From: an uncultured Chthonomonas sp.
Lineage (GTDB): Bacteria > Armatimonadota > Chthonomonadetes > Chthonomonadales > CAJBBX01
Assembly (NCBI GenBank): GCA_903951425.1
Contig: CAJBBX010000072.1
Coordinates: forward strand, 1-64,000
Direction of reading: 5' to 3'
Length of the DNA: 64,000 bases
Shown: positions 9,208 through 17,882 of the stretch, piece after piece
How positions within the stretch are numbered: the first letter of the stretch is position 1
How the letters are laid out: the number at the start of each line of letters is the position of its first letter
Translations under genes and position numbers: made by a program
Notes under the pieces: model-generated
The model's input: only the letters and a program-made list of their open reading frames with translations
Databases searched by the model: none
What the model was told of the DNA's origin: nothing

Positions 9208-10131
9208 CTATCGTCCTCCTCGCGTGGTGCCCCCGCGGGGCAGCAGGTCCGCCAGTGTTCGGCGACGCACGGTGACGACGCGGAGCCCATCGGGCGGCCG
9301 GCGCAGCACCTGGCCCGCCATTTCGACGCCGTCGCGGCAGCGCAGCGTAAGCCGTCCGGGCTCCTCTAGCGCCTCCACGTCGAACATTCCATGCAGCGTG
9401 AGGCCGGCGGCCCTGGGATCCAGAGCCTCGATCACCACTTCGTCAGCCGGCTCGGAGCGGGTCAGTTCGTCAATGCGGCCGAAGGCGAGCTGACGGCCCT
9501 GCTCCAGCACCAGGGCGTGCGCGGCGCCGTCCTCGGCGTCGGCTCGGTTCGTGGCATGGACGACGGTGACGCGGTTGGAGGAGCGCACCTCCACCAGGTA
9601 GTCGACCAGCCGACGGCGCCCATGGGCATCCAGCGGCGCAAGGCAGTCGTCCAAGAGCAGCAGTGCCGGCGCCGGCGCCAGGGCCAGGGCGATGCCCAGC
9701 GCCACGCGGCGACTGCCGGAGATGCCGCTGATGGGCTCGTCGCGCGTTTCGAAGAGGCTGCAGGCCTCCAGCGCACGCGTGGCCATGGCCGTATGCGCGG
9801 TCCGGGGCGCGCCGGCCTCGGCTAGCCGCGCTGCCAGCAATGTGCGCGGCGTGCCGCGGCGGGGCAGGTCTGGAAGTGCGGCGGCGAGCCCCACCTGCAA
9901 CGCGTCGGGTCGCGGGTCGCGGCCCAGCACGGAGACATCGCCCGATAAAGCGGGGAGCTCACCGGCCAGGAGGGCTAGCAGGGCGCTCTTGCCGGCATCT
10001 GCGGCGCCGAAGACACGGAGGCAGGCGCCGGGCTCAACGGAGAAGTCGATGCCATGCAGCACGGTCCGGCGGCCGTAGGCGGCGCCGAGGGAGCGCAGGA
10101 GGAGGGCCGGCGGGGCTACGATCGGACACAT
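9208..10131 (-). CDS. Degenerate ABC-type ATPase
   Basis: A 307-residue ABC-fold ATPase. Walker A is GAADAGKSALL. The signature is ISGSRR rather than LSGGQ. Walker B ends LLLLDD, so the usual catalytic Glu after the Asp is itself Asp. The switch His is present in VTVVHATN. A C-terminal extension of about 90 residues follows. These changes suggest slow or absent ATP hydrolysis, or a regulatory partner for the canonical ATPase encoded two bases downstream. A candidate -10 TAATGT sits 6 bases before the ATG with no Shine-Dalgarno, so the transcript may be leaderless. It may pair as a heterodimer with the OppD-like protein; that is inference. Confidence 0.72.
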   Translation of the reverse strand: MCPIVAPPALLLRSLGAAYGRRTVLHGIDFSVEPGACLRVFGAADAGKSALLALLAGELPALSGDVSVLGRDPRPDALQVGLAAALPDLPRRGTPRTLLAARLAEAGAPRTAHTAMATRALEACSLFETRDEPISGISGSRRVALGIALALAPAPALLLLDDCLAPLDAHGRRRLVDYLVEVRSSNRVTVVHATNRADAEDGAAHALVLEQGRQLAFGRIDELTRSEPADEVVIEALDPRAAGLTLHGMFDVEALEEPGRLTLRCRDGVEMAGQVLRRPPDGLRVVTVRRRTLADLLPRGGTTRGGR

Positions 10132-10154
10132 GCAAGCACATTACCACATGGACC

Positions 10155-10184
10155 TTGGCCTGCACCGGCTTGGGCGGGTAGCAT
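10155..10184 (+). promoter_or_regulatory. Candidate leaderless promoter
   Basis: TTGGCC (10155-10160), an 18-base spacer and TAGCAT (10179-10184) lie so that transcription would begin at or next to the ATG at 10191. There is no ribosome-binding site before that ATG, which agrees with a leaderless message. Confidence 0.4.
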
Positions 10185-10190
10185 CTATGT

Positions 10191-10730
10191 ATGCGTTGTC
10201 CCCACTGCGAACTACCGAACGACGACGAGACGGCCTACTGCATTTCCTGCGGCACGCCGCTGACGGCGTACGGCGGCCAGGTTCAGGGCGCCGTCAGCGC
10301 CGAGACGCTAGCCAAGGCTCGCGAGCTCGCCGTGCGGCCCCAGGCGGTGCCGGTCATGGCAGCGCTGGACGCCCTCGTCGCGCTGTTCTGGGCGTTCGGA
10401 GGAGCGATCCGAGCCTTCACGGCACGTCCTGAGCTCAGCACGGACAACCTCAACTATGTCGGCCATGCGTTCGGCGCCGTCAACGTCGCGCTGGTGGCCG
10501 GTTTCCTCGTGCCGGCCGGAGTGGCGCTGCTCGTCGTGGCGTGGGGCGTTCTCACGCAGCGGAGCTGGGCCTGGACGGCCAACGCGGGCATCCTCGGGCT
10601 GACCGCCCTCTGGACGCTGATCCGGTTCGGATCGGCGCCATTCCTCGCCTTCGTAAAGCTGGCGGCCTGCGGCGCCGCCGCCTGGGCATGGATGCAGCCC
10701 AGGGTCCGTTCCTGGTACGGGACCGGCTAG
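10191..10730 (+). CDS. Zinc-ribbon membrane protein
   Basis: 179 residues. The N-terminus has two CxxC pairs (C3/C6 in MRCPHC and C17/C20 in CISCG), a zinc-ribbon typical of small bacterial membrane proteins. Three or four hydrophobic helices follow (VMAALDALVALFWAFGGAI, ALVAGFLVPAGVALLVVAW, AGILGLTALWTLI, LAACGAAAWAW). No enzymatic motif is visible and I do not recognise a function. It heads the plus-strand run leading to the transaldolase-family gene 46 bases downstream. Confidence 0.75.
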   Translation: MRCPHCELPNDDETAYCISCGTPLTAYGGQVQGAVSAETLAKARELAVRPQAVPVMAALDALVALFWAFGGAIRAFTARPELSTDNLNYVGHAFGAVNVALVAGFLVPAGVALLVVAWGVLTQRSWAWTANAGILGLTALWTLIRFGSAPFLAFVKLAACGAAAWAWMQPRVRSWYGTG

Positions 10731-10776
10731 CCGCGGCCGGATCGCAACAAACTACACCACCGGAGGGCAACCAGCC

Positions 10777-12015
10777 ATGGCGGAGAGCATCGATAGACAG
10801 TTGCGCGAAGTAGCGCAGATGGCGCTGAGCGCGGAGCGGCCGTCCAGCGTCGCAAGCAACGCGGCGCTGGCGCGGCTGGCGTCCCTGGGCACCTCGCCCT
10901 GGCTCGATACGGGCAACCGCGAAGAGGCCGCCGCACTCTGGCACAGCGAGTTCACGGCGCTGACCACCAACAACACGCTGGCCAACCAGGTTGTGCAGAC
11001 CGGCGTACTGGACGACGTAGCCAAGGCGGCGGTCCGCGAGATCAAGGCCGCCCAGCCTGGCATCTCCGAGGCCGACCTCGTTATGGAGCTCGGCTTCGTG
11101 GTCAACTGCCACGTGGCGCTTCGGCTGGTGGAGCGCTTCGGCGTCCGCGTCAGCGTTGAGCTGCATCCCGCCGTAGCCGACGACATCGAGCGCACCGTGG
11201 CGTACGCCGTGCGCTACTTCGCGGTCTGCCCCGAGCGGTTCACCATCAAGATCCCCCTGACGCCGGACGGCTACTGCTCCGTGGCGCGCGTTTGCGCCCA
11301 GGGCATCCCGGTGAACTACACGCTGGGCTTCTCGGCTCGGCAGAACCACGTGGCCGCTCTGGTGGCCCGGCCTACGTATGTCAACGTCTTCCTTGGCCGC
11401 CTGAACGCCGTGGTCTCCGACAACGGGCTGGGCACCGGCCAGAACGTGGGCGAGAAGGCCTCTATGGCCACTCAGGACGATCTGGTCGCCCTGCGCGCCG
11501 CAGGCCGGAGCCAGACCAAGCTGATCGCGGCGTCCATGCGCAGCGCATCGCAAGTGCTCGACCTGGCCGGCACCGACGTCTACACCATGCCGCCGAAGGT
11601 GGCCGAGGCCTTCATGGCCGCCGGGCACGACCCGGCGAGCATCACGTCGCAGGTGGGCCGGAGCTTCGACGTGGAGTTCAACGCAGGCGTCGATCCTGCC
11701 CTCACCGCGCCGCTCTGGGATCTCGATGCCCGCTGCTGCGCCATGTCCGATGAGCTGGCCTCTCGCGCCGGGACCACGCTCACCGGCGCCGACCTGCGAG
11801 CCGCCGACGCCGACCATGGCGCGGGCATGTTCCGCGTCTACTCGGCCGAGGAGCAGCTGGAAATTCGAACCACCGGCAAGATCCCGCGCCTGTCCGACTG
11901 GACCGGCCGTGGCGTCGCGCTGGACGACCTGATGACCCAGTCGGCGCTCCAGTCCTTCACGGTGGACCAGAGCGCGCTGGACGACCGTCTGCGCCGGTTG
12001 GCGGCTCAGGCGTAG
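10777..12015 (+). CDS. Transaldolase-family protein
   Basis: 412 residues, longer than the roughly 220-residue compact transaldolases and closer to the long class. The block FTIKIPLTPDG carries the Lys expected to form the Schiff base, and LTTNNTLANQVVQTG, NCHVALRLVERFG and PTYVNVFLGRLN fit the transaldolase barrel. It would transfer a dihydroxyacetone unit between sugar phosphates, or act as a related aldolase; substrate specificity is open. ATG 10777 has GGAGGG about 10 bases upstream. It sits in a run with a metallo-hydrolase and an EamA transporter. Confidence 0.85.
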   Translation: MAESIDRQLREVAQMALSAERPSSVASNAALARLASLGTSPWLDTGNREEAAALWHSEFTALTTNNTLANQVVQTGVLDDVAKAAVREIKAAQPGISEADLVMELGFVVNCHVALRLVERFGVRVSVELHPAVADDIERTVAYAVRYFAVCPERFTIKIPLTPDGYCSVARVCAQGIPVNYTLGFSARQNHVAALVARPTYVNVFLGRLNAVVSDNGLGTGQNVGEKASMATQDDLVALRAAGRSQTKLIAASMRSASQVLDLAGTDVYTMPPKVAEAFMAAGHDPASITSQVGRSFDVEFNAGVDPALTAPLWDLDARCCAMSDELASRAGTTLTGADLRAADADHGAGMFRVYSAEEQLEIRTTGKIPRLSDWTGRGVALDDLMTQSALQSFTVDQSALDDRLRRLAAQA

Positions 12016-12040
12016 CAGGCAAGCAAGGAGGCCACACGGG

Positions 12041-12859
12041 GTGGATATTCTGATCTGCGGCACGGCCGCTGCAGAGGGCTGGCCGGCGCTCTTCTGCGTC
12101 TGCGAGGCGTGCATCCGCGCCCGTGAGATGGGCGGCAAGAACATCCGCACTCGTGCGGCCTACATGGTGGATGACCGAGTCCGGGTCGATTTCGGCCCGG
12201 ACTCCTACCTCCACCAGCTGAAGTACGGCCTCGACTACTCGCGGCTGGAGCACCTGCTTATCAGCCACGCCCACAGCGACCACTGGTATCCTACCGACCT
12301 CCACTTCCGCCGCAAGGGCTACTCGGATGTAGGCGACCGTTCGCTGACCCTGTGGGGCAACGCAAAGGTGGAGCGGCGCTTCGAGGAGGCCAATGGCGAC
12401 CACTTCGACAGCTACCGCGTGGTCTTCCGTGCCGTGCGGCCGTGGCAGTCCATGGACCTCGGCGACGGCGTGGTGGCCATCCCCGTGCAGGCGGCCCACG
12501 ATACCAGCGAGGAGTGTATCAACTACATCCTCGAGAAGGATGGCCGTCGCCTGCTCATCGGGCACGACACCGGCTGGTACGACGAACTCACCTGGCGCCT
12601 GCTGGGTGACTACCCACTGGACGCGGTAGTGATGGACTGCACCTACGGCCCCAACGACCATAGCCGCGGCCACCTGGGTTGCGCCAGCGTGGTGCGCGCT
12701 CGCGACGAGATGGTTCGGCGCGGCATCCTGCGGGCGGATGGGGCTATGATCGCCGGCCACTTCTCGCACAACGGCGGCTGGCTGCATGAGGACCTGGAGC
12801 GCTACTTCGAGCCCCAGGGCATCCTCGTGGCCTACGACGGCATGCGGTTCACGGTCTAG
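12041..12859 (+). CDS. PhnP-like metallo-beta-lactamase-fold hydrolase
   Basis: 272 residues. The metal-binding motif is SHAHSDHW near residue 82. Further His/Asp ligands are in IGHDTGWYD and GHFSHNGG. The N-terminus (GTAAAEGWPALFCVCEACIRA) with its Cys triplet resembles the PhnP cyclic phosphodiesterase branch, where such cysteines bind a structural zinc. The likely reaction is hydrolysis of a small phosphodiester, inferred from this branch. The start is GTG 12041 with a strong AAGGAGG 8-10 bases upstream. Confidence 0.85.
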   Translation: MDILICGTAAAEGWPALFCVCEACIRAREMGGKNIRTRAAYMVDDRVRVDFGPDSYLHQLKYGLDYSRLEHLLISHAHSDHWYPTDLHFRRKGYSDVGDRSLTLWGNAKVERRFEEANGDHFDSYRVVFRAVRPWQSMDLGDGVVAIPVQAAHDTSEECINYILEKDGRRLLIGHDTGWYDELTWRLLGDYPLDAVVMDCTYGPNDHSRGHLGCASVVRARDEMVRRGILRADGAMIAGHFSHNGGWLHEDLERYFEPQGILVAYDGMRFTV

Positions 12860-12874
12860 GGGCGGCCCGACACC

Positions 12875-13735
12875 TTGCGCTTGGAGCACGTCGGGCTCGT
12901 CCTCCTGTCGGCTGTGGCCCACGTGTTCTGGAACCTGCACCTCAAGCGGTCGGCGTCGCCCATACCCACGAGTTGGTGGCTTCAGGCCTACGGCGCGCTG
13001 CTGGCCGCGCCCGTGGGACTTGCGCTTGCCGGGCCCGTAGCCGTTTCACCGCGGGTTTGGGTCTGCGTGGCGTTGAGCGGCGCGCTCTACGCCGCCTACT
13101 ACTTCTTCATCTCGTGCAGCTACCGCAGTGAGGACCTCTCGCGAGCCTACCCCATCGCGCGCGGCGTGGCCCCCGCCGCAACCGTTCTCTGGGGCGGCCT
13201 CTTCTTCGGCGAGCATCCGACGCCCGGAGGCTGGGCGGGTATCGCCGCCATTGTGGTTGCCGTCTTCCTGATCGTCGCTCCCGACCTGCGGACCGGGGCC
13301 CTGCGCCTCTCCGCCAAGGGGCTCATGGCGGCCGTCGCTACGGGCATCTGCACCAGCCTCTACTCGGCAGTGGACAAGCAGGGCGTGATGGCCGTGCATC
13401 CGGCGATCTACCTGCCGTTGGCCTACGGGGCGGGTGCGCTGGCCGAGGCGCCCCTGCTTTTGACACGCCACACCGTGCGCGAAGTCCTACAGGCGGGGCG
13501 CGTCGGAGGTTGGCCGCTGGTGGTGGCCGGCGGTTTCAGCTCGCTGGGTTATCTGCTCGTGCTGACCGCGTTGCGTGAGGCGCCCCTGAGCTACGTGGTG
13601 CCGCTCCGGTCCATGTCGGTCCTGCTGAGCGTCATCGCCGGCGCGGCATTCCTCAAGGAGGGCGCCGTGGCGTGGCGCGTGGCCGCCGCGTGCCTCGTGG
13701 CGTTGGGCGTGGCGGCCATCGCGTTGTCTGGGTAA
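12875..13735 (+). CDS. EamA/DMT family transporter
   Basis: 286 residues forming about ten short hydrophobic helices in two repeats, the usual EamA layout. Conserved positions are the Pro-containing SRAYPIARGVAPAATVLWGG in repeat one and APLSYVVPLRSMSVLLSVIAG in repeat two, each followed by an FFGEH or FLKEG turn. The start is TTG 12875, 15 bases after the previous stop with only a weak GGCGG upstream, so translation may be coupled. Exported or imported solute unknown. Confidence 0.85.
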   Translation: MRLEHVGLVLLSAVAHVFWNLHLKRSASPIPTSWWLQAYGALLAAPVGLALAGPVAVSPRVWVCVALSGALYAAYYFFISCSYRSEDLSRAYPIARGVAPAATVLWGGLFFGEHPTPGGWAGIAAIVVAVFLIVAPDLRTGALRLSAKGLMAAVATGICTSLYSAVDKQGVMAVHPAIYLPLAYGAGALAEAPLLLTRHTVREVLQAGRVGGWPLVVAGGFSSLGYLLVLTALREAPLSYVVPLRSMSVLLSVIAGAAFLKEGAVAWRVAAACLVALGVAAIALSG

Positions 13736-13740
13736 GCCGG

Positions 13741-14433
13741 CTACAGCGTGCCGGCGGCGATCCGCTGCCGCACGTCGTCGAGCATGGCCCTGGTGGCGCT
13801 GGCGCCGATGCGCGAGACGCCGATCTCCCGAACCTGCAGCAGCGTGTCCAGGTCGCGTACGCCGCCCGCCGCCTTCACCTGGACGTGCGTGGGCGCGCTG
13901 GCCCGCATGAGCCGCAGGTCGGCCAGTGTGGCGCCGCCGGTGCCGTAGCCCGTGGAGGTCTTCACCCAGTCTGCCCCAACGTCGCCGCAGATGCGGCAGA
14001 GCCGGATCTTCTCGTCGTCGATGAGGTAGCAGTTCTCGAAGATGACCTTCACTCGTGCGCCGGCGCCGTGGGTCAGCTGCGTGATCGCGCCGATCTCATC
14101 GGACACGTAGGACCAGTCGCCGCTCCGGACGCGGCTGATGTTCACCACCATGTCCAGCTCCTTGCCGCCGTCGCTCAGCGCCTGCTCGGCCTCGGTGAGC
14201 TTGGTCCGCGTCGTGTGGCCGCCGTGCGGGAAGCCGATGGTGGTGCTCGGCGCCACCGTGGAGCCCGCAAGCAGTTCGGCGCAACGTCGTAACGCGTGCG
14301 GCACGATGCAGACGCTGGCCACGTCATACTCGAGGGCGAGCCGGCAGCCCGCCTCCAGCTCGGCCTGCGTCAGCGCCGGATTGAGGAGCGAGTGGTCGAT
14401 CAGCTTGGCAATGTCCGAGTAGGTCAGGCTCAT
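13741..14433 (-). CDS. deoC: Deoxyribose-phosphate aldolase
   Basis: Cleaves 2-deoxyribose 5-phosphate to glyceraldehyde 3-phosphate and acetaldehyde in deoxynucleoside catabolism. The 230-residue length is standard. The Schiff-base Lys lies in GADWVKTSTGYGTGGAT, and the second catalytic Lys in VKAAGGVRDLDTLL. The N-terminus (IAKLIDHSLLNPALT) and VCIVPHALRR also match the family. AGAGG precedes ATG 14433. It is the last gene of the yebC-rhomboid-deoC minus run, and could supply carbon from nucleotide salvage. Confidence 0.95.
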   Translation of the reverse strand: MSLTYSDIAKLIDHSLLNPALTQAELEAGCRLALEYDVASVCIVPHALRRCAELLAGSTVAPSTTIGFPHGGHTTRTKLTEAEQALSDGGKELDMVVNISRVRSGDWSYVSDEIGAITQLTHGAGARVKVIFENCYLIDDEKIRLCRICGDVGADWVKTSTGYGTGGATLADLRLMRASAPTHVQVKAAGGVRDLDTLLQVREIGVSRIGASATRAMLDDVRQRIAAGTL

Positions 14434-14499
14434 GGGGTACCTCTGAATGGAGTGGATTGCCGCGGACGGCGCGTCGGCATGAAGTATGGCACCTGAGGC

Positions 14500-15687
14500 T
14501 CAGGCGTTGGCATCCGGCGGCCTGGTCGAGGCCAGCAGGCGGCGCGCTTCGGCCTGTGCGGCCGCATCGACGCCCTTGTCGACGACGTGGCGCAAGGCCG
14601 CCTCGGCGCGTGCAGCGTCGCCGACGTGCCGGAGGAGGGTCGAGGCTGCCTTCACGCGGCAGGAGTCGGCCTCAGCGGCGCCGGGGCGCGCATCGGATGA
14701 GCGGAGCCATAGGTCGGCGGCTTCGGCGTGGCGGCCGAGGCGCGCCATGGCGCCTGCCAGGTCCGCAAGCATGGCGGGGGTTGGGTCGCGGCCGGGCAGG
14801 TGCGCTTCCAAGCTGACGAGTGCGCTTGCTGCGGCGTCGTCGTCGCGGGAGGCAAGCGCTACAGTGAGCTGGGTGACGTAGCCCTCATGCGCGGTTGCGG
14901 CCTCGCCAGCCGCGGCGAGCGCCTCGCAACGCCGAAGCCTCGTATCTGTGGAGGACGGGTCGAGACGGGAGACCTGTTCCCAAAGCTCTGCGGCGCGGGC
15001 GGGGCGGTGCTGCGCGGCCTCGTTCAGGGCGTACTCGGTCAGGAACTCGATCTGGCCCTGCCGATAGAGGCCCGTGGCCTGCGCGTAGGCGAGGCCGAAC
15101 ACCATTCCCGCCAGATGCGCCCAAACGGCCGAGCCCGAGGCCGCGTCGCCGTGCGAAGCACGTGCCGCCAGGTTGGTCGCGTCAGCTACGATGGCTGCGG
15201 CAAGGAGCGCCACCGCCGGGATGCGCAGCTTCGTGCCGCCCAGTCGCACGCGAGACCGATGGAAGCGCACCGCGAAGATGCCCGCCAGCGCAGCTGCGGC
15301 GCCGGAGGCCCCAATGACCATGGCGCCGCCGCCGGGTAGCGTCAGGCGGACCATGGCCACCTCGGCGGCGCCTGCCACGGCCGCTGACGAGGCGAAGAGC
15401 GCCAGCAGCCGCCAGGGGCCTACGGCTGCTTCCACGGCGGAGCCGAACAGCCAAACGAGCAGCATGTTCGACGAGAGGTGGAGGATGTCTGCGTGCAGGA
15501 AGGCGTAGGTGAGCAGGGCGAGCGGGGCAGGGGAGTCGGCCGAGAGCGCGCCCAGGGCCACCACGCGGACCGCCGCGCCGGAGCCGCGCGACGCCAGGGC
15601 GTAGACCGCGAAGAAGAAGGCGTACTGCGCCAGCACAAGGCAGGCCGTGGCCACAGGCTGCCGTTCGCGGCTGGAGGGGTGACTCAT
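14500..15687 (-). CDS. Rhomboid-family intramembrane serine protease with TPR-like C-terminal domain
   Basis: 395 residues. The N-terminal ~220 residues hold six or seven membrane helices with rhomboid landmarks. These are HADILHLSSNMLLVWLFG (His/Asn helix), the serine motif GASGAAAALAG (GxSG) and the partner His in WAHLAGMVFGLAYA. The remaining ~170 residues are soluble helical repeats of TPR or related type. Rhomboids cleave substrates within or near membrane helices; the fused repeats probably recruit a substrate or partner. No clear Shine-Dalgarno precedes ATG 15687. It lies 59 bases downstream of yebC. Confidence 0.85.
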   Translation of the reverse strand: MSHPSSRERQPVATACLVLAQYAFFFAVYALASRGSGAAVRVVALGALSADSPAPLALLTYAFLHADILHLSSNMLLVWLFGSAVEAAVGPWRLLALFASSAAVAGAAEVAMVRLTLPGGGAMVIGASGAAAALAGIFAVRFHRSRVRLGGTKLRIPAVALLAAAIVADATNLAARASHGDAASGSAVWAHLAGMVFGLAYAQATGLYRQGQIEFLTEYALNEAAQHRPARAAELWEQVSRLDPSSTDTRLRRCEALAAAGEAATAHEGYVTQLTVALASRDDDAAASALVSLEAHLPGRDPTPAMLADLAGAMARLGRHAEAADLWLRSSDARPGAAEADSCRVKAASTLLRHVGDAARAEAALRHVVDKGVDAAAQAEARRLLASTRPPDANA

Positions 15688-15746
15688 AGTGCGGGGTGGG
15701 CCGGCTCGCGACGGGTCGCGCCGCCGTGAGCCGGCCGGAGACCGGG

Positions 15747-16493
15747 CTAGGCGGCCTCGATGTCCTCTTCGGAGATGTCGACGTTGGTATGGACGCGCTG
15801 CACGTCGTCGTGCTCCTCAAGGAGGTCGATCATCTTGATGACCTGCTGGGCCTCCTTGCCGGCCACGTGGACGGAGTTCAGCGGGATCATCGTGATCTCG
15901 GCGGACTCGGTGGTGATCTTCGCGGTAGCCAGCGCCTCGGTGACTGCGGCCATGTCGCCGGGGCTGACAAGTACCTCGAAGCCGCCGTCCACCGTCTTCA
16001 CGTCCTCGGCGCCTGCCTCGAGCGCCACGCCGAGGAGCGTGTCCTCATCGGTGGCGCCTGCGGCAATCTCGATGAGCCCCACCTGCGGCCCGAAGAGATA
16101 GCTCACCGAGCCGGTCTCGCCCAACCGACCGCCGTGCTTCGTGAAGATGGAGCGCACGTCGGCTACGGTGCGGTTCTTGTTGTCCGTGGCGCACTCCACA
16201 AGCAGGGCCACGCCGCCGGGGCCGTATCCTTCGTAGATCAGCTCCTCGAACGCCGCGCCGTCGATCTCGCCGGTTCCACGCTGGACGGCGTTCTTGATCT
16301 TGTCCGCCGGCATGGAGTTCTCGCGGGCCTTCTGGATCGCGAGGCGGAGCCGCAGGTTAGCGTCGGGGTTGGCGCCGCCGGCCTTGGCTGCTACGATGAT
16401 CTCGCGGGCCAGCTTGGTGAACTTCGCCCCGCGCTCCGCATCCATCTTGCCCTTCTTAAGTCGAATGTTGTGCCATTTGGAATGTCCGGACAC
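15747..16493 (-). CDS. yebC: YebC/PmpR-family translation or transcription factor
   Basis: 248 residues, near-canonical throughout. The N-terminus is SGHSKWHNIRLKKGK; GGANPDANLRLRLAIQKA, YEGYGPGGVALLVECATDN and the acidic C-terminal end follow. Members have been described as DNA-binding regulators and more recently as factors helping ribosomes at proline stretches. The start is GTG 16493 with AAGGAGG 8 bases upstream, under the extended -10 promoter at 16547-16539. Often next to ruvC in other genomes; here it is followed by rhomboid and deoC. Confidence 0.95.
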   Translation of the reverse strand: MSGHSKWHNIRLKKGKMDAERGAKFTKLAREIIVAAKAGGANPDANLRLRLAIQKARENSMPADKIKNAVQRGTGEIDGAAFEELIYEGYGPGGVALLVECATDNKNRTVADVRSIFTKHGGRLGETGSVSYLFGPQVGLIEIAAGATDEDTLLGVALEAGAEDVKTVDGGFEVLVSPGDMAAVTEALATAKITTESAEITMIPLNSVHVAGKEAQQVIKMIDLLEEHDDVQRVHTNVDISEEDIEAA

Positions 16494-16538
16494 GGGTTGC
16501 GCCTCCTTCGCCTGGTTGCTCTGGGCTACAGACGCCCG

Positions 16539-16547
16539 ATTATATCA
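16539..16547 (-). promoter_or_regulatory. Extended -10 promoter of yebC
   Basis: Reading the minus strand, TGATATAAT is a perfect extended -10 element (TGn then TATAAT). It lies about 45 bases before the yebC GTG, giving a leader of roughly 40 bases. No -35 match is visible, as is usual for extended -10 promoters. The rest of this 135-base divergent gap holds only a weak plus-strand candidate. Confidence 0.6.
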
Positions 16548-16628
16548 CACGCACAGGCGGGCGGCCCCGGGGCTCTCCCGTGCCACACTGTCTGAGGCGG
16601 CCGAAACGGGCCGCCGGGAGGGATTGCG

Positions 16629-17852
16629 ATGGCATCGGATCGAGAGGTTCTGCGCGGCTTGGCGGCGAGGTGGATGGAGATCGCGGCCCGGCCTGTGATG
16701 CCCGAGCGCGCCAGGCTCTGGGGCGCACTGAAGGACCTGCGCGGCGAGCGACCCATGGTGTTGTTCGAGACCTGGTCGCTGGAGCACTACGTCGACGGCA
16801 ACGAGTTGGAGTGTACCGACCCCCAGTGGCGCAACGTCGAGTGGCATATGCGGCATGTCATCCGCCACGCCGAGGAGGTGGGCGATGACATGGTCGTGGA
16901 GCCGGTCTGGCGCATGGGATGGCATGTGCGGGGCACGGGCTACGGCGTCGAGATCCGCTCCGAGCATGCCACGGACAGCCAGGGCGGCTGCGTGGGCTAC
17001 CGCTTCAACCACCCGATCTCCACACCCGACGACGTGGCCAAGCTCGTGCCGCAGGCCTGGACCGTCGAGCGCGAGGCCTCCGAGCGCGACGCCGCCCGGG
17101 CAGATGACCTTTTCGGCGACATCCTACCGGTGTCGCTCTGCGGCGCCACGAGCATCCACGCGGGGCTCACGGGCGACTGCTTCCGGCTGATTGGCAATGA
17201 CAACCTGCTCACGTGGGTCTATGATGCCCCCGAGGCCGTGGATCGGGTGATGGCCTACCTGGCCGACGACCGCATACGCTACCACGCGTTCCTTGAGCAG
17301 CAAGGCTTGCTGGCGCTGAACAACAACACGACCCACGTCGGCTCGGGTAGCCCAGGCTATACCTCGGTCCTGCCGGCAGCCGACTACGCCGGCCGGGCAC
17401 GCCGCAAGGACATGTGGTTTTGGATGGAGTCGCAGGAGACCACGGCCATCTCGCCGCGCATGTTCGCCTCGCGGTTCCTGCCGCATATGGCAGCTGCAGC
17501 CGGGCCGTTCGGCCTGGTCTACTACGGCTGCTGCGAGCCCGTACACGACCGGTGGGACGCGATCCGGGCGGCGATCCCGCAGGTGCGCGCCGTGTCGGTC
17601 TCGCCCTGGTGCGACATGCCGTTGCTGGCGAGCAAGATTGGCAAGGAGGTCGTCTTCTCGCGAAAGCCGACGCCGGCGCCGATCAGCGGCCCGTCGCCCG
17701 ACTGGGAAGTGCTCGAATCCGACGCCCGCGCCACCCTGGCGGCTGCGTCAGACTGCAACCTGGAGTTCGTCTTCCGCGACGTATACCGCATTGGCGACCG
17801 GGAGCGTCTGGCCAAGTGGGTGGCCATGGTCCGCCGGCTCTCCGGGGAGTAG
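16629..17852 (+). CDS. Uroporphyrinogen decarboxylase (URO-D) family protein
   Basis: 407 residues. It belongs to the broad URO-D/MtaA-like barrel family by its overall shape: an N-terminal VLFETWSLEHYV segment, a glycine-rich middle (HVGSGSPGYTSVLP) and the late YYGCCEPVHDRWDAI and VFSRKPTPAPISG blocks. The CEP segment resembles the metal-site region of cobalamin-dependent methyl transferases in this family. True haem synthesis is unlikely: the protein is long and no other haem genes are nearby. A role in methyl transfer or glycoside-derived compound metabolism is possible. GGGAGG precedes ATG 16629. Confidence 0.8.
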   Translation: MASDREVLRGLAARWMEIAARPVMPERARLWGALKDLRGERPMVLFETWSLEHYVDGNELECTDPQWRNVEWHMRHVIRHAEEVGDDMVVEPVWRMGWHVRGTGYGVEIRSEHATDSQGGCVGYRFNHPISTPDDVAKLVPQAWTVEREASERDAARADDLFGDILPVSLCGATSIHAGLTGDCFRLIGNDNLLTWVYDAPEAVDRVMAYLADDRIRYHAFLEQQGLLALNNNTTHVGSGSPGYTSVLPAADYAGRARRKDMWFWMESQETTAISPRMFASRFLPHMAAAAGPFGLVYYGCCEPVHDRWDAIRAAIPQVRAVSVSPWCDMPLLASKIGKEVVFSRKPTPAPISGPSPDWEVLESDARATLAAASDCNLEFVFRDVYRIGDRERLAKWVAMVRRLSGE

Positions 17853-17882
17853 GCCCCGGGGGGGCGGGCCCCTCAGCCCGTG

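Noticed and set aside
10552-12150. 532-codon minus-strand frame over the transaldolase-family gene
   Set aside because: Antisense shadow; low-complexity composition and no family features.
12801-12875. Terminators with U-tracts at gene ends generally
   Set aside because: GC hairpins are frequent by chance at this base composition; only three with strong stems and sensible positions were kept.
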